Shown: positions 43,706 through 52,503 of the stretch, in pieces
Layout: each line of letters starts with the position of its first letter
How positions within the stretch are numbered: the stretch's first letter is position 1
From: Burkholderia vietnamiensis LMG 10929
GTDB lineage: Bacteria; Pseudomonadota; Gammaproteobacteria; Burkholderiales; Burkholderiaceae
Reading direction: 5' to 3'
Assembly (NCBI RefSeq): GCF_000959445.1
Contig: NZ_CP009631.1
Span: 2,356,001-2,420,000 of the forward strand
Length of the DNA: 64,000 nt
The notes under the pieces: model-generated
What the model was told of the DNA's origin: nothing
Seen by the model: only the letters and a program-made list of their open reading frames with translations
Database searches by the model: none
Program-made: the position numbers and the translations under genes

Positions 43706-44077
43706 TTATGTGATCGATCGTGTGTCGTGCCGGACCAGCACGACGTAGCCGTCTTCCGTCACTTCGATGGGAACCGCGATCAGCCGCTGGCCGAGGCACG
43801 GCCCGAGCAGGCACACGCCGCTCGCCATGTCGAACTGCGCGCCGTGCGCGTGACAGACGATGCGCGTGGCGTCGCCGTTCAGATAGGCGTCCTTACGCCA
43901 GGCCATCGGCGTGTCGCCGAAATGCGGGCAGGCGTCGCGCCACGCATGAAGCTGCTCGCCGCGCCGCACGACGAAGATCGTGTCGCGCCCCGCTCCGTCG
44001 GGATCGAAGCCGCGCGCGCCGGGATCGGGCAGATCCGCGACGCTTGCCAGGCGTACTCGAAGCAATGGCTCGGACAT
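43706..44077 (-). CDS. Rieske [2Fe-2S] ferredoxin
   Basis: A 123-residue protein with a complete Rieske centre: Cys50-x-His52 ('DACPHFGDTP') and Cys75-x2-His78 ('VCHAHGAQFD'). There is an additional 'GVCLLGPCLG' after it. Such small ferredoxins pass electrons to ring-hydroxylating oxygenases or keep the ferrous iron of extradiol dioxygenases reduced. It sits between the hydroxylase and extradiol dioxygenase genes, and no oxygenase alpha subunit or reductase is nearby. The reactivation role is therefore the simpler guess. Confidence 0.88.
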   Translation of the reverse strand: MSEPLLRVRLASVADLPDPGARGFDPDGAGRDTIFVVRRGEQLHAWRDACPHFGDTPMAWRKDAYLNGDATRIVCHAHGAQFDMASGVCLLGPCLGQRLIAVPIEVTEDGYVVLVRHDTRSIT

Positions 44078-44089
44078 GGTCGTGCGCGG

Positions 44090-45040
44090 TCAGTCCGCCT
44101 TGACGCCGGCCGGCGGCGCCGCGCCCGGCGCCCAGTTCTCGCGATGCTGGAACAGGAACAGCTGCGATGTGTCCGCGCCCAGCGCGGCTTCGCGTGCGGT
44201 CCAGTCCGTATCGTGCAGGTCCATGTCGGCGTCGTACTCCACGTGGCAGCCGAACGGGCTGTTGAAGTACCAGAACCAGTTGGAGCCGAAGCGGTGACGC
44301 CCCGGCCCCCAGAACGACTGGTAGCCCTTCGCGACGAACCGCGTGCCTGCCTGAAGCACCTCGCTCGGACCGCCCATATGGAACGTGAAGTGTTCGCAGC
44401 CCTTCATGAACGGTGGCGTCTCGATCATGAACAGTGTGTGATGGTCGAGCGTGCCGGCCGGCTGCAGGAACGGGCCGACGCCCGTGAAGCGGTCCGTGCA
44501 GCGAAAGCCGAGCCGCTCCACGTAGAACGCCTCGGCGCGCGCGGCGTCCGGCACGAAGTAGACGACGTGCGAAAGCGTGCGCGGCGTGAGCGCGGCATCG
44601 TCTCGTGCGCCGACCACGTTCGGTGCGCGTTGCGCCGGCGCGCCGGGCGCGTTCACCGGCTCGGCGGGCAGCGAAAGCGGCCGGCGCTTCGTGAGCTGAA
44701 AGCCGATGGCAAAGCCCATGTCGTCCACCGATTCGATCGACCCGTCGGCGAGCGTGCGCACTTCGCGGTCGCGATGCAGCTCGTCGGCAATCGCATCGAG
44801 CGCCGCGGCATCGGCCACGCCGTAGACGGTCTTGCGCAGCATGCTCGCCGTGCCGAGTGAAGGTGCGAGGCGCGCGTCGTCGCGATGCGCGATTTCGATG
44901 CCCGTGCCGTCGAGCGCTTCGAAGCGCCCGCCGGTGTCGTCGCGGCGCACCGGCACCAGGCCATAGTCGATCAGATACTGGCCGCACGCGGCGACGTCGT
45001 CCACGCCGAAGGCCAGCGTATCGAGTCCGATGATGTTCAT
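44090..45040 (-). CDS. Type I extradiol (ring-cleaving) dioxygenase, VOC fold
   Basis: A 316-residue two-domain enzyme like 2,3-dihydroxybiphenyl 1,2-dioxygenase. The C-terminal domain has the iron ligands His158 ('LSHVVYF'), His217 ('CEHFTF') and Glu268 ('CHVEYDAD'), with the acid-base His201 ('DHHTLF') 16 residues before His217, as in BphC. The N-terminal domain has lost the ligands, as usual. It cleaves a catechol next to the hydroxyls. It lies 13 bases upstream of the Rieske ferredoxin gene, as in other meta-cleavage operons. Confidence 0.88.
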   Translation of the reverse strand: MNIIGLDTLAFGVDDVAACGQYLIDYGLVPVRRDDTGGRFEALDGTGIEIAHRDDARLAPSLGTASMLRKTVYGVADAAALDAIADELHRDREVRTLADGSIESVDDMGFAIGFQLTKRRPLSLPAEPVNAPGAPAQRAPNVVGARDDAALTPRTLSHVVYFVPDAARAEAFYVERLGFRCTDRFTGVGPFLQPAGTLDHHTLFMIETPPFMKGCEHFTFHMGGPSEVLQAGTRFVAKGYQSFWGPGRHRFGSNWFWYFNSPFGCHVEYDADMDLHDTDWTAREAALGADTSQLFLFQHRENWAPGAAPPAGVKAD

Positions 45041-45066
45041 AAGATTGCGTTCCAAGAAAAGGTGGA

Positions 45067-46230
45067 TCAGCGTGCGGTGCGTCCGCCGAGGGTTTCGGCG
45101 ACCCAGTCGGCGATGAAGTGCCCCGCGTTGATGGAGTTGTCGAAGCTCGAGTGCTGCACGCCGCCTTCGCGTTCGGTGAAGATCTTCAGTTCGCGCTTCG
45201 GGCTGTTCACGAGCTGCTCGTAGGTGCGATGCGCCCAGGCCACGGGAATCTGCGAGTCCTTCGAGCCGTGCGTGACGAGGAACGGCACCTTGATGCGTTC
45301 GACCACGCCGTCGAGATGCACGTCTTCCGCGATGCGCATGAAGTCGTCGATGTCTTTGGCGCCCCAGACCCAGCAGACGTGCTTCCAGTAATGCGGCACC
45401 GGGAAGTTGCCCTCGCGCTGCAGGCGCTTTTTCTGCACGTCGCGCCAGTCGTGATTCGCGCCCCATACGACGCCGCACGCGAAACGCGGCTCGAAGGCGA
45501 CCGCGCGCGGACAGTAGTAGCCGCCGAGCGAGACGCCCTCCATGCCGATCCGCTTTGCGTCCACGTCGTCGCGCGTTTCGAGCCAGTCCACGATACGGCT
45601 CGCCCAGACCTCGGTGTTGTAGACCGCGTGCATGCCATGCAGCCGCAGCGCTTCGCCGGTGCCGGGCTGATCGACGATCAGCGACGACACGCCGCGCTGT
45701 GCGAGCCATGCCGGCAAGCCGACGAAGTACTTCATTTCCTTGGTCGAATCGAGGCCGTTCACCTGCACGAGCAGCGGGCTGCGCGCGCCGCCGGTCTGCT
45801 GCGCCTTCACGAGCAGGCCGGACAAGTGCCCATCGCCGTAGGGAATGGCCACGCGCTCGCAGTTTTCGCCGGTCAGCGCGATGGCCCGGTCGAACGTATC
45901 GAGCGAACGGCGGTACAGGTCGATGCGCCCGGGCGCATCGTGCGCAAGCATGCGTTCGGCCGTGATGAGATACATGGCGGCACGCCGGTATTTCTCGCCC
46001 GCGGAGAGCAGCCGTCCTTGCGCTTCATCTTCGCCTGCGAGGTCGCACAGGCGGTCGGCCGTCTTGACCCAGGCTTCGCGAAACGCGCGGGTGCCTTCCG
46101 CGTCGGGCTGGCGCGACGCCTCCATTAGCGGCGCGCACATGTCCTCGATTTCGCCCATGCGCGCGCCCATTTCAATGGCGAGATCGACGGACAGGTTCCA
46201 GACGTAGTTGGTAGGAAAGTAGCGAAACAT
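45067..46230 (-). CDS. Alpha/beta hydrolase, C-C-bond hydrolase type (DHPON hydrolase-like)
   Basis: A 387-residue enzyme. About 120 helical residues precede the alpha/beta core. The nucleophile elbow is 'EGVSLGGYY' (Ser234), and the other catalytic residues are probably Asp325 ('HGSKDSQIP') and His360 ('GVQHSSF'). A Glu in 'GLDSTKEM' (around 165) matches the extra Glu of 2,6-dihydroxypseudooxynicotine hydrolase, a nicotine-pathway enzyme that cuts a C-C bond. Here it probably cleaves the product of the extradiol dioxygenase. The resemblance is from memory. Confidence 0.82.
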   Translation of the reverse strand: MFRYFPTNYVWNLSVDLAIEMGARMGEIEDMCAPLMEASRQPDAEGTRAFREAWVKTADRLCDLAGEDEAQGRLLSAGEKYRRAAMYLITAERMLAHDAPGRIDLYRRSLDTFDRAIALTGENCERVAIPYGDGHLSGLLVKAQQTGGARSPLLVQVNGLDSTKEMKYFVGLPAWLAQRGVSSLIVDQPGTGEALRLHGMHAVYNTEVWASRIVDWLETRDDVDAKRIGMEGVSLGGYYCPRAVAFEPRFACGVVWGANHDWRDVQKKRLQREGNFPVPHYWKHVCWVWGAKDIDDFMRIAEDVHLDGVVERIKVPFLVTHGSKDSQIPVAWAHRTYEQLVNSPKRELKIFTEREGGVQHSSFDNSINAGHFIADWVAETLGGRTAR

Positions 46231-46281
46231 ACTGATTGCCTTCGTTGAAATGACGTATTGCTTGCGATGCGCGCGTAAGCG

Positions 46282-47196
46282 CTAGCCCTTGCGCCCGAAG
46301 CCGGGCCACAGCGGAATGGCGATGTTCAGCCACACGTTGTTGCTCTTCGATGTATTCGCGGCATACACGCCCTGCTGATAGTTGAGGTTGATGTTCCAGC
46401 TTCTCGCGTCGTAGACGAGCGACGGGCCGATGCCGAAGGTCCGCATGCGATTGCCCACGTTCGCGCCGTTGGCCTTGTCGTCGCTGAACTGGTTCAGATA
46501 CTCGCCCACCACGCCGAGCTTCCAGGGGCCGAAGTTCCAGCCGGCCTCGAACTCGCCGACATAGCCATTGCCCGAGCGATAGTTCGTCGTGCCGTTCTTC
46601 GCGTTGAGCAGCAGGCGGTTGGCGATGCCGACGTCGAGGCCGTTGGGCGCGTTGTAGCGAATCGAGAACACCGGCTGCACCGACGTGTAGCCCACCGCGA
46701 CGCTCGCCTTCACGGGGCTGTAGGAACCGTTCTCGAACGCGACGTCGATGCCCGACGCGATCGCAAGGTTCTGCGACAGGCGCCATTGCAGCAACACGGG
46801 TGTCAGCGTGATGTTGGCAAGGCCGTTCTGCGTGCCCGACTGCCCCGCTACGCTCGTATGCAGCGACACCACCGGAATGACGAGCTGCGTATAGACGTTC
46901 GCGCCCAGCAGATGAAACGGATAGGCCAGCAGCAGACGCGTCGTCTCGGAGAACACCGACGAATGAAACGGGATGGGCAGCTTCTTGCCGTCGTTGCCAT
47001 AGAGGCCGTTCGAAAAGCTGTAGTTGAACTGCTGCAGCGCGAACAGGCCCGGAATCGGCGGAAGATTGGCGAAATTCGTGCCCACCGCGCCCGCGGGATA
47101 CGGCGAAACCCCGCCTTCGAATGCCTGTGCCGGGTTCATCGAAACGGCTACCGATACTGCGCAGCCGATGGCCATTGCGGCCGATTTTTTCAACAT
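46282..47196 (-). CDS. Outer-membrane channel of aromatic degradation pathways (MetA-type)
   Basis: A 304-residue outer-membrane protein of the phenol-degradation MetA (PF13557) type. The signal peptide spans about residues 1-25 ('AAMAIGCAVSVAVSMNPAQA'). The mature part begins 'FEGGVSPYPAGAVGTN', typical of the family, and shows alternating beta-strands ending in 'NVWLNIAIPLWPGF'. Such proteins are thought to let hydrophobic aromatic compounds through the outer membrane. It is the first gene of the minus-strand cluster, divergent from the LysR regulator. Confidence 0.87.
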   Translation of the reverse strand: MLKKSAAMAIGCAVSVAVSMNPAQAFEGGVSPYPAGAVGTNFANLPPIPGLFALQQFNYSFSNGLYGNDGKKLPIPFHSSVFSETTRLLLAYPFHLLGANVYTQLVIPVVSLHTSVAGQSGTQNGLANITLTPVLLQWRLSQNLAIASGIDVAFENGSYSPVKASVAVGYTSVQPVFSIRYNAPNGLDVGIANRLLLNAKNGTTNYRSGNGYVGEFEAGWNFGPWKLGVVGEYLNQFSDDKANGANVGNRMRTFGIGPSLVYDARSWNINLNYQQGVYAANTSKSNNVWLNIAIPLWPGFGRKG

Positions 47197-47387
47197 GCTG
47201 TCTCCTCAACCTGGACGGCGTTCGTGCCGCGCGGCGTCTCTTTAGTAGTGGAAAGCGTGGCGTGCGCGGCGCACGCACGAGTCGTACGTGCACGCTGAAA
47301 GTGCGCTGACGCTGGCCTCCCGACGCGATGCATGCGTGATCGCAGCGGGATGTGACATAGGTTAAGATAGGCCGACGTATTGCAGAA

Positions 47388-47402
47388 ATGGATTCAATCC
47401 AT
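47388..47402. promoter_or_regulatory. LysR-type operator of the catabolic cluster
   Basis: ATGGATT-C-AATCCAT is a perfect 15-base palindrome containing T-N11-A, the classic recognition box of LysR regulators. It lies in the 297-base gap between the divergent channel gene and the LysR gene, 186 bases from the former and 92 bases from the latter. Confidence 0.75.
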
Positions 47403-47493
47403 ACGCGCTATCGATGGTGTGAATACACTCAGGTGTAACCCTGTATGCCGCGCTCACACCGCGACAAGAATGAGAAGCACGGAGACGCCCCGC

Positions 47494-48420
47494 ATGCGGT
47501 TCAACAAGCTCGACCTCAATCTGCTCGTCGCGCTCGACGCGCTCTTGAGCGAACAGAACATCAGCCGCGCCGCCGAGAAAATCCACCTGAGCCAGTCAGC
47601 GACGAGCAACGCGCTTGCGCGGCTACGCGAATACTTCGACGACGAACTGCTCGTGCAGGTTGGTCGCAAGATGGAGCCCACGCCGCGTGCCGAGGCTCTG
47701 AAGGACGCCGTGCGAGACATCCTCGTCCGTGTGGATGCCACGGTGACGGCCCAGCCCGAATTCGTGCCCGCGCAGGCGTGTCGCCTGTTCCGGCTGTTCG
47801 TGTCCGACTACACGATGACGACGCTGATTCCGCACCTGTTCAGGCTCGCCTACGCGCAGGCGCCCGGCATCGGTTTCGATCTGCGCCCGCAGGTCGCCTA
47901 TCCGCACCGGGTGCTGGAGCGCGGCGAAGCGGACCTGCTCATCATCCCCAAGGAATATTGCTCGACCGAGCATCCGGCCGAGGTGCTGCTGGAGGAAACG
48001 TTCTGCTGCGTTTTATGGGAGCACAGTCCGCTCGCAAAGGGCGAGCTGACCAAAGAGCGCTACATGGGCGCCGGGCACATCGTCGTGCAGGTCGGCGAAG
48101 GGCAGACCGCGCTCGAAGCCTGGTTCATGCAGCGGCTCGGCGTCGTGAGGCGCGTGGAGGCGAGCACGTACAGTTTCCTCTCGCCCGCGCATCTGCTCGT
48201 CGGCACGAATCGGATTGCCACGATGCACCGGCGGCTCGCCGAAGCGGCTGCGCGCGACCTGCCGCTCGTGTTGCGCGACGTGCCGCTCACCGTGCCCACG
48301 ATGGAGCAGTCCGTTCAATGGCACAAGCATCGCACGTCGGACCAGGGCCTCATGTGGCTGCGCGCGCTGCTGAAAGAGGCCGTCGCGGCGATGGACCGCG
48401 CACGTCTTGGCGACGGCTAG
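47494..48420 (+). CDS. LysR family regulator of the catabolic cluster
   Basis: A 308-residue LysR regulator of the NodD-like branch. It opens 'MRFNKLDLNLLVALDALL', then has the helix-turn-helix 'NISRAAEKIHLSQSATSNALARLREYF' and the sensor domain ('FVSDYTMTTLIPHLFRLAYA'). Relatives in this branch respond to aromatic compounds. I use the ATG at 47494, preceded by GGAG, not an in-frame ATG 24 bases upstream. Divergence from the cluster and the T-N11-A box between them suggest it activates the catabolic genes. Confidence 0.85.
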   Translation: MRFNKLDLNLLVALDALLSEQNISRAAEKIHLSQSATSNALARLREYFDDELLVQVGRKMEPTPRAEALKDAVRDILVRVDATVTAQPEFVPAQACRLFRLFVSDYTMTTLIPHLFRLAYAQAPGIGFDLRPQVAYPHRVLERGEADLLIIPKEYCSTEHPAEVLLEETFCCVLWEHSPLAKGELTKERYMGAGHIVVQVGEGQTALEAWFMQRLGVVRRVEASTYSFLSPAHLLVGTNRIATMHRRLAEAAARDLPLVLRDVPLTVPTMEQSVQWHKHRTSDQGLMWLRALLKEAVAAMDRARLGDG

Positions 48421-48923
48421 ATCGTCGCGGTCGGGGTATCGGGGATGACCCGCTGTGCTGGATTGGTCGACGATCGTCGCTGCGGGCTCGGTCGTGTTCG
48501 TGCGGGTGTTGGTCGCGGGTAGTCAGCAGCATGGCTGCGGGGACGCTCGATATGCCGCAGTGGATGATGAGCCGCAACATCAGGCAACTCGAACCGCGAC
48601 GCGCCGAAGGCTCGTTCCGCCGAATCGAATGCGGTGCGGGTTTGGCGGGCTCGGAACGATGCCCACCGAAAGGTTAGCGGCGCACTGCCGCCAGTGCGCC
48701 ACTCGGTACGTCGAGCGCTTCGATCTTCGCGTCAGCCGGGAAGGCTGCGCTCGACACTAGCATCGTCAGTTAGCCCGGCCCACGACGTACCGATCGCAAA
48801 CGCGAGCCGTGGTGCCCGGCGCAACCGCTGACGCCCGCATTGACGACACCGCCCGACCACAGGGCGGCGCGATGATTGACATCCGCGACGCCGCCCAACG
48901 CCGGCAAGCGTCGCCGACCTAAC
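48421..48923. other. Gene-poor gap right of the catabolic cluster
   Basis: About 500 bases between two convergent genes. Apart from the LysR remnant, I find no gene, RNA or terminator that I can support. Confidence 0.4.
48510..48630 (+). pseudogene. Decayed LysR helix-turn-helix fragment
   Basis: One forward frame reads 'MAAGTLDMPQWMMSRNIRQ' and then 'LEPRRAEGSFRR'. This follows the LysR consensus 'AA..L..PQ..VSR.IR.LE...G..LF.R', but no complete gene can be built: the frame breaks on both sides and the rest is not protein-like. It probably marks a former regulator gene next to the catabolic cluster. Confidence 0.45.
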
Positions 48924-50264
48924 TCAAATCGCCACTTCAGGCGGCGCCTGCCGAAACAGCCGCGTAATCCAGCACAGATACACGAGCCCGAGCCCGAACC
49001 ACACGAGGCCCAGCACGATTGCGGTTTTCTCGAGGCTCGCCAGCAGCCAGAGGTCGGCCACCGCGCCGATCGCCGGGAACACGAGCCCGCCGAACACGCC
49101 GATCCGGCGCTCGCCATGACGGCCCGACAGGTACAGGCGAATCACGCACAGATTGACGGCCGTGAATGCAAGGAACGCGCCGAAGTTGATGAACGACGTC
49201 GAGGTGGCGACATCGAGCTTCAACGCGATCAGCCCGACGATGCCGGCCAGCGCGATATTCACGGCCGGCGTCTTGAACCGCGGATGAATGACCCCGAAGA
49301 TGCGCTTCGGCAGGATCTCGTCGCGGCCCATTGCATACAGCAACCGGCCGACGCTCGCTTGCGCCGAGATGCCGGACGCGAACTGCGCGAGGATCAGCCC
49401 GGCGAGGAACACCGTCACGAACAGATCGCCGCCGATCATCTTCGCCACTTCGAAGGCCGCCGAATCCGTGTCCTTGAATTCCACGCCCGGATGCGCGAGC
49501 TGCATCGCATATGCCGCGATCACGAAGATTGCGCCGCCGATCAGCGCAATCAGCAGGATCGCGCGCGGCATGTTGCGTTTCGGATCGATCGTTTCTTCGG
49601 TGAGCGTCGACACCGCATCGAAGCCGAGATACGAATACGCGGCGATCGCCGCGCCGGCCATCGTTGCGCCGAACGGTACGTGCGGCTTGAAGAACGGCTC
49701 CGCCATCGCGATGCCGCCCGCGCCCGCCGCTGCCGATGCATAGTGCCAGCACAGCACGACGAACATCGCGACGATCGCGAGCTGCACGACCATCAGCACG
49801 ATGTTGAAGCGCGCGGCCAGCTCGATGCCGACGATGTTCAGGCCGCTCGTCAACACGATGAACGCGACGATCCAGATCCAGGTCGGCACGTGCGGAAATG
49901 CCGCATTCAGGTACGCCGCGCCGATCAGCCAGATCACCATCGGCAGGAAGAAGTAATCGAGCAGCGTCGCCCATCCGATCATGAAGCCGAGATGCGGATT
50001 GAACGTCTTGCGCGTGTACGTATAGGCCGAGCCGGCGGTCGGATAGAGCCGCGCGAGCTTGCCGTAGCTGAGCGCGGTGAACGCGATCGCGACCAGCGCC
50101 AGCAGATAGGCGAGCGCGGCCGTGTCGCCGCTGGCCTTGGCCAGCACGCCGTACGTGCCGTACACGATCAACGGCGCCATATAGGCGAGCCCGAACAGCA
50201 GCACGGACGGCAGGCCGAGCGTGCGCTTCAGCTGCAGCGGTTCATGGGTTGACGAGGCTTGCAT
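48924..50264 (-). CDS. APC family amino-acid permease
   Basis: A 446-residue amino acid/polyamine/organocation permease with twelve helices. The N-terminal helix 1 pattern 'LGLPSVLLFGLAYMAPLIVYGTYG' and the helix 6 pattern 'AAIAAYSYLGFDAVSTLTEETIDPKRNMP' are the substrate-binding hallmarks. It begins at an ATG with GGGAGA 7 bases upstream. It follows a nitrilase-family gene on the same strand and may import the amide, nitrile or amine on which that enzyme acts. The substrate is unknown. Confidence 0.87.
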   Translation of the reverse strand: MQASSTHEPLQLKRTLGLPSVLLFGLAYMAPLIVYGTYGVLAKASGDTAALAYLLALVAIAFTALSYGKLARLYPTAGSAYTYTRKTFNPHLGFMIGWATLLDYFFLPMVIWLIGAAYLNAAFPHVPTWIWIVAFIVLTSGLNIVGIELAARFNIVLMVVQLAIVAMFVVLCWHYASAAAGAGGIAMAEPFFKPHVPFGATMAGAAIAAYSYLGFDAVSTLTEETIDPKRNMPRAILLIALIGGAIFVIAAYAMQLAHPGVEFKDTDSAAFEVAKMIGGDLFVTVFLAGLILAQFASGISAQASVGRLLYAMGRDEILPKRIFGVIHPRFKTPAVNIALAGIVGLIALKLDVATSTSFINFGAFLAFTAVNLCVIRLYLSGRHGERRIGVFGGLVFPAIGAVADLWLLASLEKTAIVLGLVWFGLGLVYLCWITRLFRQAPPEVAI

Positions 50265-50400
50265 GTTATCTCCCGGGCCTTCGCGGCCAATACGAATCTG
50301 TCTGCCGTCCGGCCGGCAACGCAATGGAACGAGCACGCACGGGCCGGGCGTCGCGCCCTGCTCCATGCGATGAATGGACTGCGGCTTGCGGTGCTTTCGG

Positions 50401-51246
50401 TTACTCGCCGCGCCGGCGCGGCGGCTCGATGGTGCGCGTGCGTTGTCCGTCGACCTGTTCGATGCGTGTCAGGCCGAGCGCCACGCGCGCGTCGTGCAGA
50501 TAGTTGTAGTGCTCGCGGCTCGCTTCGAGGCGCGTCGGATCGATGCGCGCCTGCACGATCGCTTCGTCGCGGCCGAGCTCCAGCACGGTGTCGCCGAACG
50601 GATCGACGAGCGCGGAAAGGCCGGCGAACGTGAGGTCGTCGTCGCCGCTGCCGCAGCGGTTCACCATCAGCGCGAACATCTGGTTCTCCATCGCGCGCGC
50701 GACGATCGCGCGGCGATGCACGGGGCCGAACGGGTCCATGTTGCCGTTCGTCACGATCAGCAGATCGGCGTCGAGCGTGCCGATCGCGCGTGCCGTTTCC
50801 GGAAACTCGATGTCGTAGCAGATCAGCAGCCCCACGGTCAGCCCGTTCCACACGCAGGTCGCGAAGCGCTCGCCCGGTGTGAACACGCCGACGTCGGACG
50901 CCCACAGGTGCGTCTTGCGATAGTGCAGCACGATGTCGCCCTGCTCGTCGACGAGCACCGTCGTGTTGTAGAAGCGCTCGCCGTCACGCTCGGCAAGGCC
51001 GACCGCGACCGCAACGCCCTTGCGCCGCGCCGCGTCGCGCACCGCCGACAATGCGGGGCCGTCGAGCGTCTGGGCGACGTCGGCGACGTTCTCGCGCGTC
51101 GGGAAACCCGACAGCGTCGTTTCGGGGAACACGATCAGCCGGGTGCCCGCCGCCGTATCGGCGCGCTCGATCGTGTCGAGCACCTTGCGCGTGTTGTGCG
51201 CGACGTCGGCGTCGACGAGCGTCAATTGCGCGAGTTCTACCTGCAT
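50401..51246 (-). CDS. Nitrilase/carbon-nitrogen hydrolase family amidase
   Basis: A 281-residue enzyme of the nitrilase superfamily. The catalytic Glu ('IVFPETTLSG'), Lys ('HYRKTHLW') and Cys ('LLICYDIEFPE') are all in place, the Cys near residue 144. The C-terminal part ends in a short Arg-rich tail. It hydrolyses a C-N bond in an amide or nitrile. AAGGAGAAGG precedes the ATG. It lies upstream of an APC permease gene and is divergent from a LuxR regulator gene, suggesting a small import-and-hydrolysis unit. Confidence 0.87.
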   Translation of the reverse strand: MQVELAQLTLVDADVAHNTRKVLDTIERADTAAGTRLIVFPETTLSGFPTRENVADVAQTLDGPALSAVRDAARRKGVAVAVGLAERDGERFYNTTVLVDEQGDIVLHYRKTHLWASDVGVFTPGERFATCVWNGLTVGLLICYDIEFPETARAIGTLDADLLIVTNGNMDPFGPVHRRAIVARAMENQMFALMVNRCGSGDDDLTFAGLSALVDPFGDTVLELGRDEAIVQARIDPTRLEASREHYNYLHDARVALGLTRIEQVDGQRTRTIEPPRRRGE

Positions 51247-51396
51247 CAAACCTTCTCCTTCCAATTGGCTTTCGTTGGCGCGTCTGGTGCGCCGCACGGG
51301 CCGCATGCGCCGCGGCACAACGAACCGGAAGCGATTATCGGGGTATTATTTTTGACCTCAAATTCCCCGCCAGGGTTACCCCCACCGGAGCACACG

Positions 51397-52215
51397 ATGG
51401 ACTTCGAATGGCGAGATCTCGCCTTTCATCGGGAGATCGGCTCGGCCATCGAGGCGCTCGATGGCCCGCATTTCTGGGCGCGCCTCACGCGTGTCCTCGA
51501 GCGGCACGTCGCTTTCGACAACTGGGTCGCGCTGCTGTTCGCGCGCGATGCGGCGCCGCTGGTGCTCGCCGAACAGGCGCTGCCCGACGGCAAGATCGAC
51601 CTGATGTTCCAGGACTATCTCGCCGCGCTCTATCAGCTCGATCCGTTCTATCTGGCCGCCTTCGAAACGCATGCGTCGGGCTTCTACACGCTCGCCGACG
51701 TCGCGCCTGACAACTTCCGTACGACCGAGTACTACCAGCGCTACTTCAAGAAGAACATCGTCGGCGACGAAGTGCATTTCAACGTCGTGATCGATCGCGA
51801 CCACACGCTGGGATTCTCGCTCGGCAAGACGAGCAGGTACGACGAGCGCGAGACCGCGCTGCTGACGCTGTACACGCCGTGGGTGCTGTCGCTGATGCAG
51901 CAGCGCGTGCGCTTCGAAACGTTCGTCGCGACCGCCGCGCCTCGGGCGGCACCGCACGCGGCGCCCGATCCGCATGCGCGCTTCGGGATGCTCACCGGAA
52001 AAAACGGGCGCGGCGCGCTGACCACGCGCGAGATCGAAGTCGCGATGCTGTCGTTGAGTGGATTTTCGTCGCGTGCAATCGCGGAGAAGCTGTCGATTTC
52101 GTTCGAGACCGTGCGGGCGCACAAGAAGCATATCTACGCGAAGCTCGGCGTCGGATCGCAATCCGAGCTGTTCGCGACGTTCTACGACCGCGAGCGCACG
52201 GGCGAGCGCGGTTGA
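51397..52215 (+). CDS. LuxR family regulator
   Basis: A 272-residue transcription factor. The C-terminal LuxR helix-turn-helix is 'LTTREIEVAMLSLSGFSSRAIAEKLSISFETVRAHKKHIYAKLG' (about 208-252). The N-terminal 190 residues ('WARLTRVLERHVAFDNWVALLFARDA', 'LDPFYLAAFETHASGFY') look like a GAF- or autoinducer-like sensing domain but lack a clear quorum-sensing signature. It has GGAG before the ATG. It is divergent from the nitrilase-permease genes, which it may control. The ligand is not predictable. Confidence 0.83.
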   Translation: MDFEWRDLAFHREIGSAIEALDGPHFWARLTRVLERHVAFDNWVALLFARDAAPLVLAEQALPDGKIDLMFQDYLAALYQLDPFYLAAFETHASGFYTLADVAPDNFRTTEYYQRYFKKNIVGDEVHFNVVIDRDHTLGFSLGKTSRYDERETALLTLYTPWVLSLMQQRVRFETFVATAAPRAAPHAAPDPHARFGMLTGKNGRGALTTREIEVAMLSLSGFSSRAIAEKLSISFETVRAHKKHIYAKLGVGSQSELFATFYDRERTGERG

Positions 52216-52503
52216 GGTTCGTTCGGGCGCTGCGGTGTGTGCCGCGCGTGCGTCGGTTCGCGCGGTGGCGCGATGCGGCTCGCGGCGTTGCGCAGCTCGT
52301 CGATGGAATCGGTGCATGCGCCGCAGTGCTGCCATGACCGCGCCACCGCCCTTCCCCGCATTTGTTCCTTCGACGCAAGACTGTTCGTCCACGGTGGGTG
52401 TTCGAACGCCGGCTCGACGCGCCTAGAGTGGCGTCCATCGGATTCATCTGATCCATCGATCCGGTCGGCGCTGAAGTCGAGAACCCATCACCGGTCGACA
52501 CGC
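52216..52503. other. Gap after the LuxR gene
   Basis: About 290 bases of GC-rich sequence with no gene, terminator or RNA that I can support. Confidence 0.35.
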
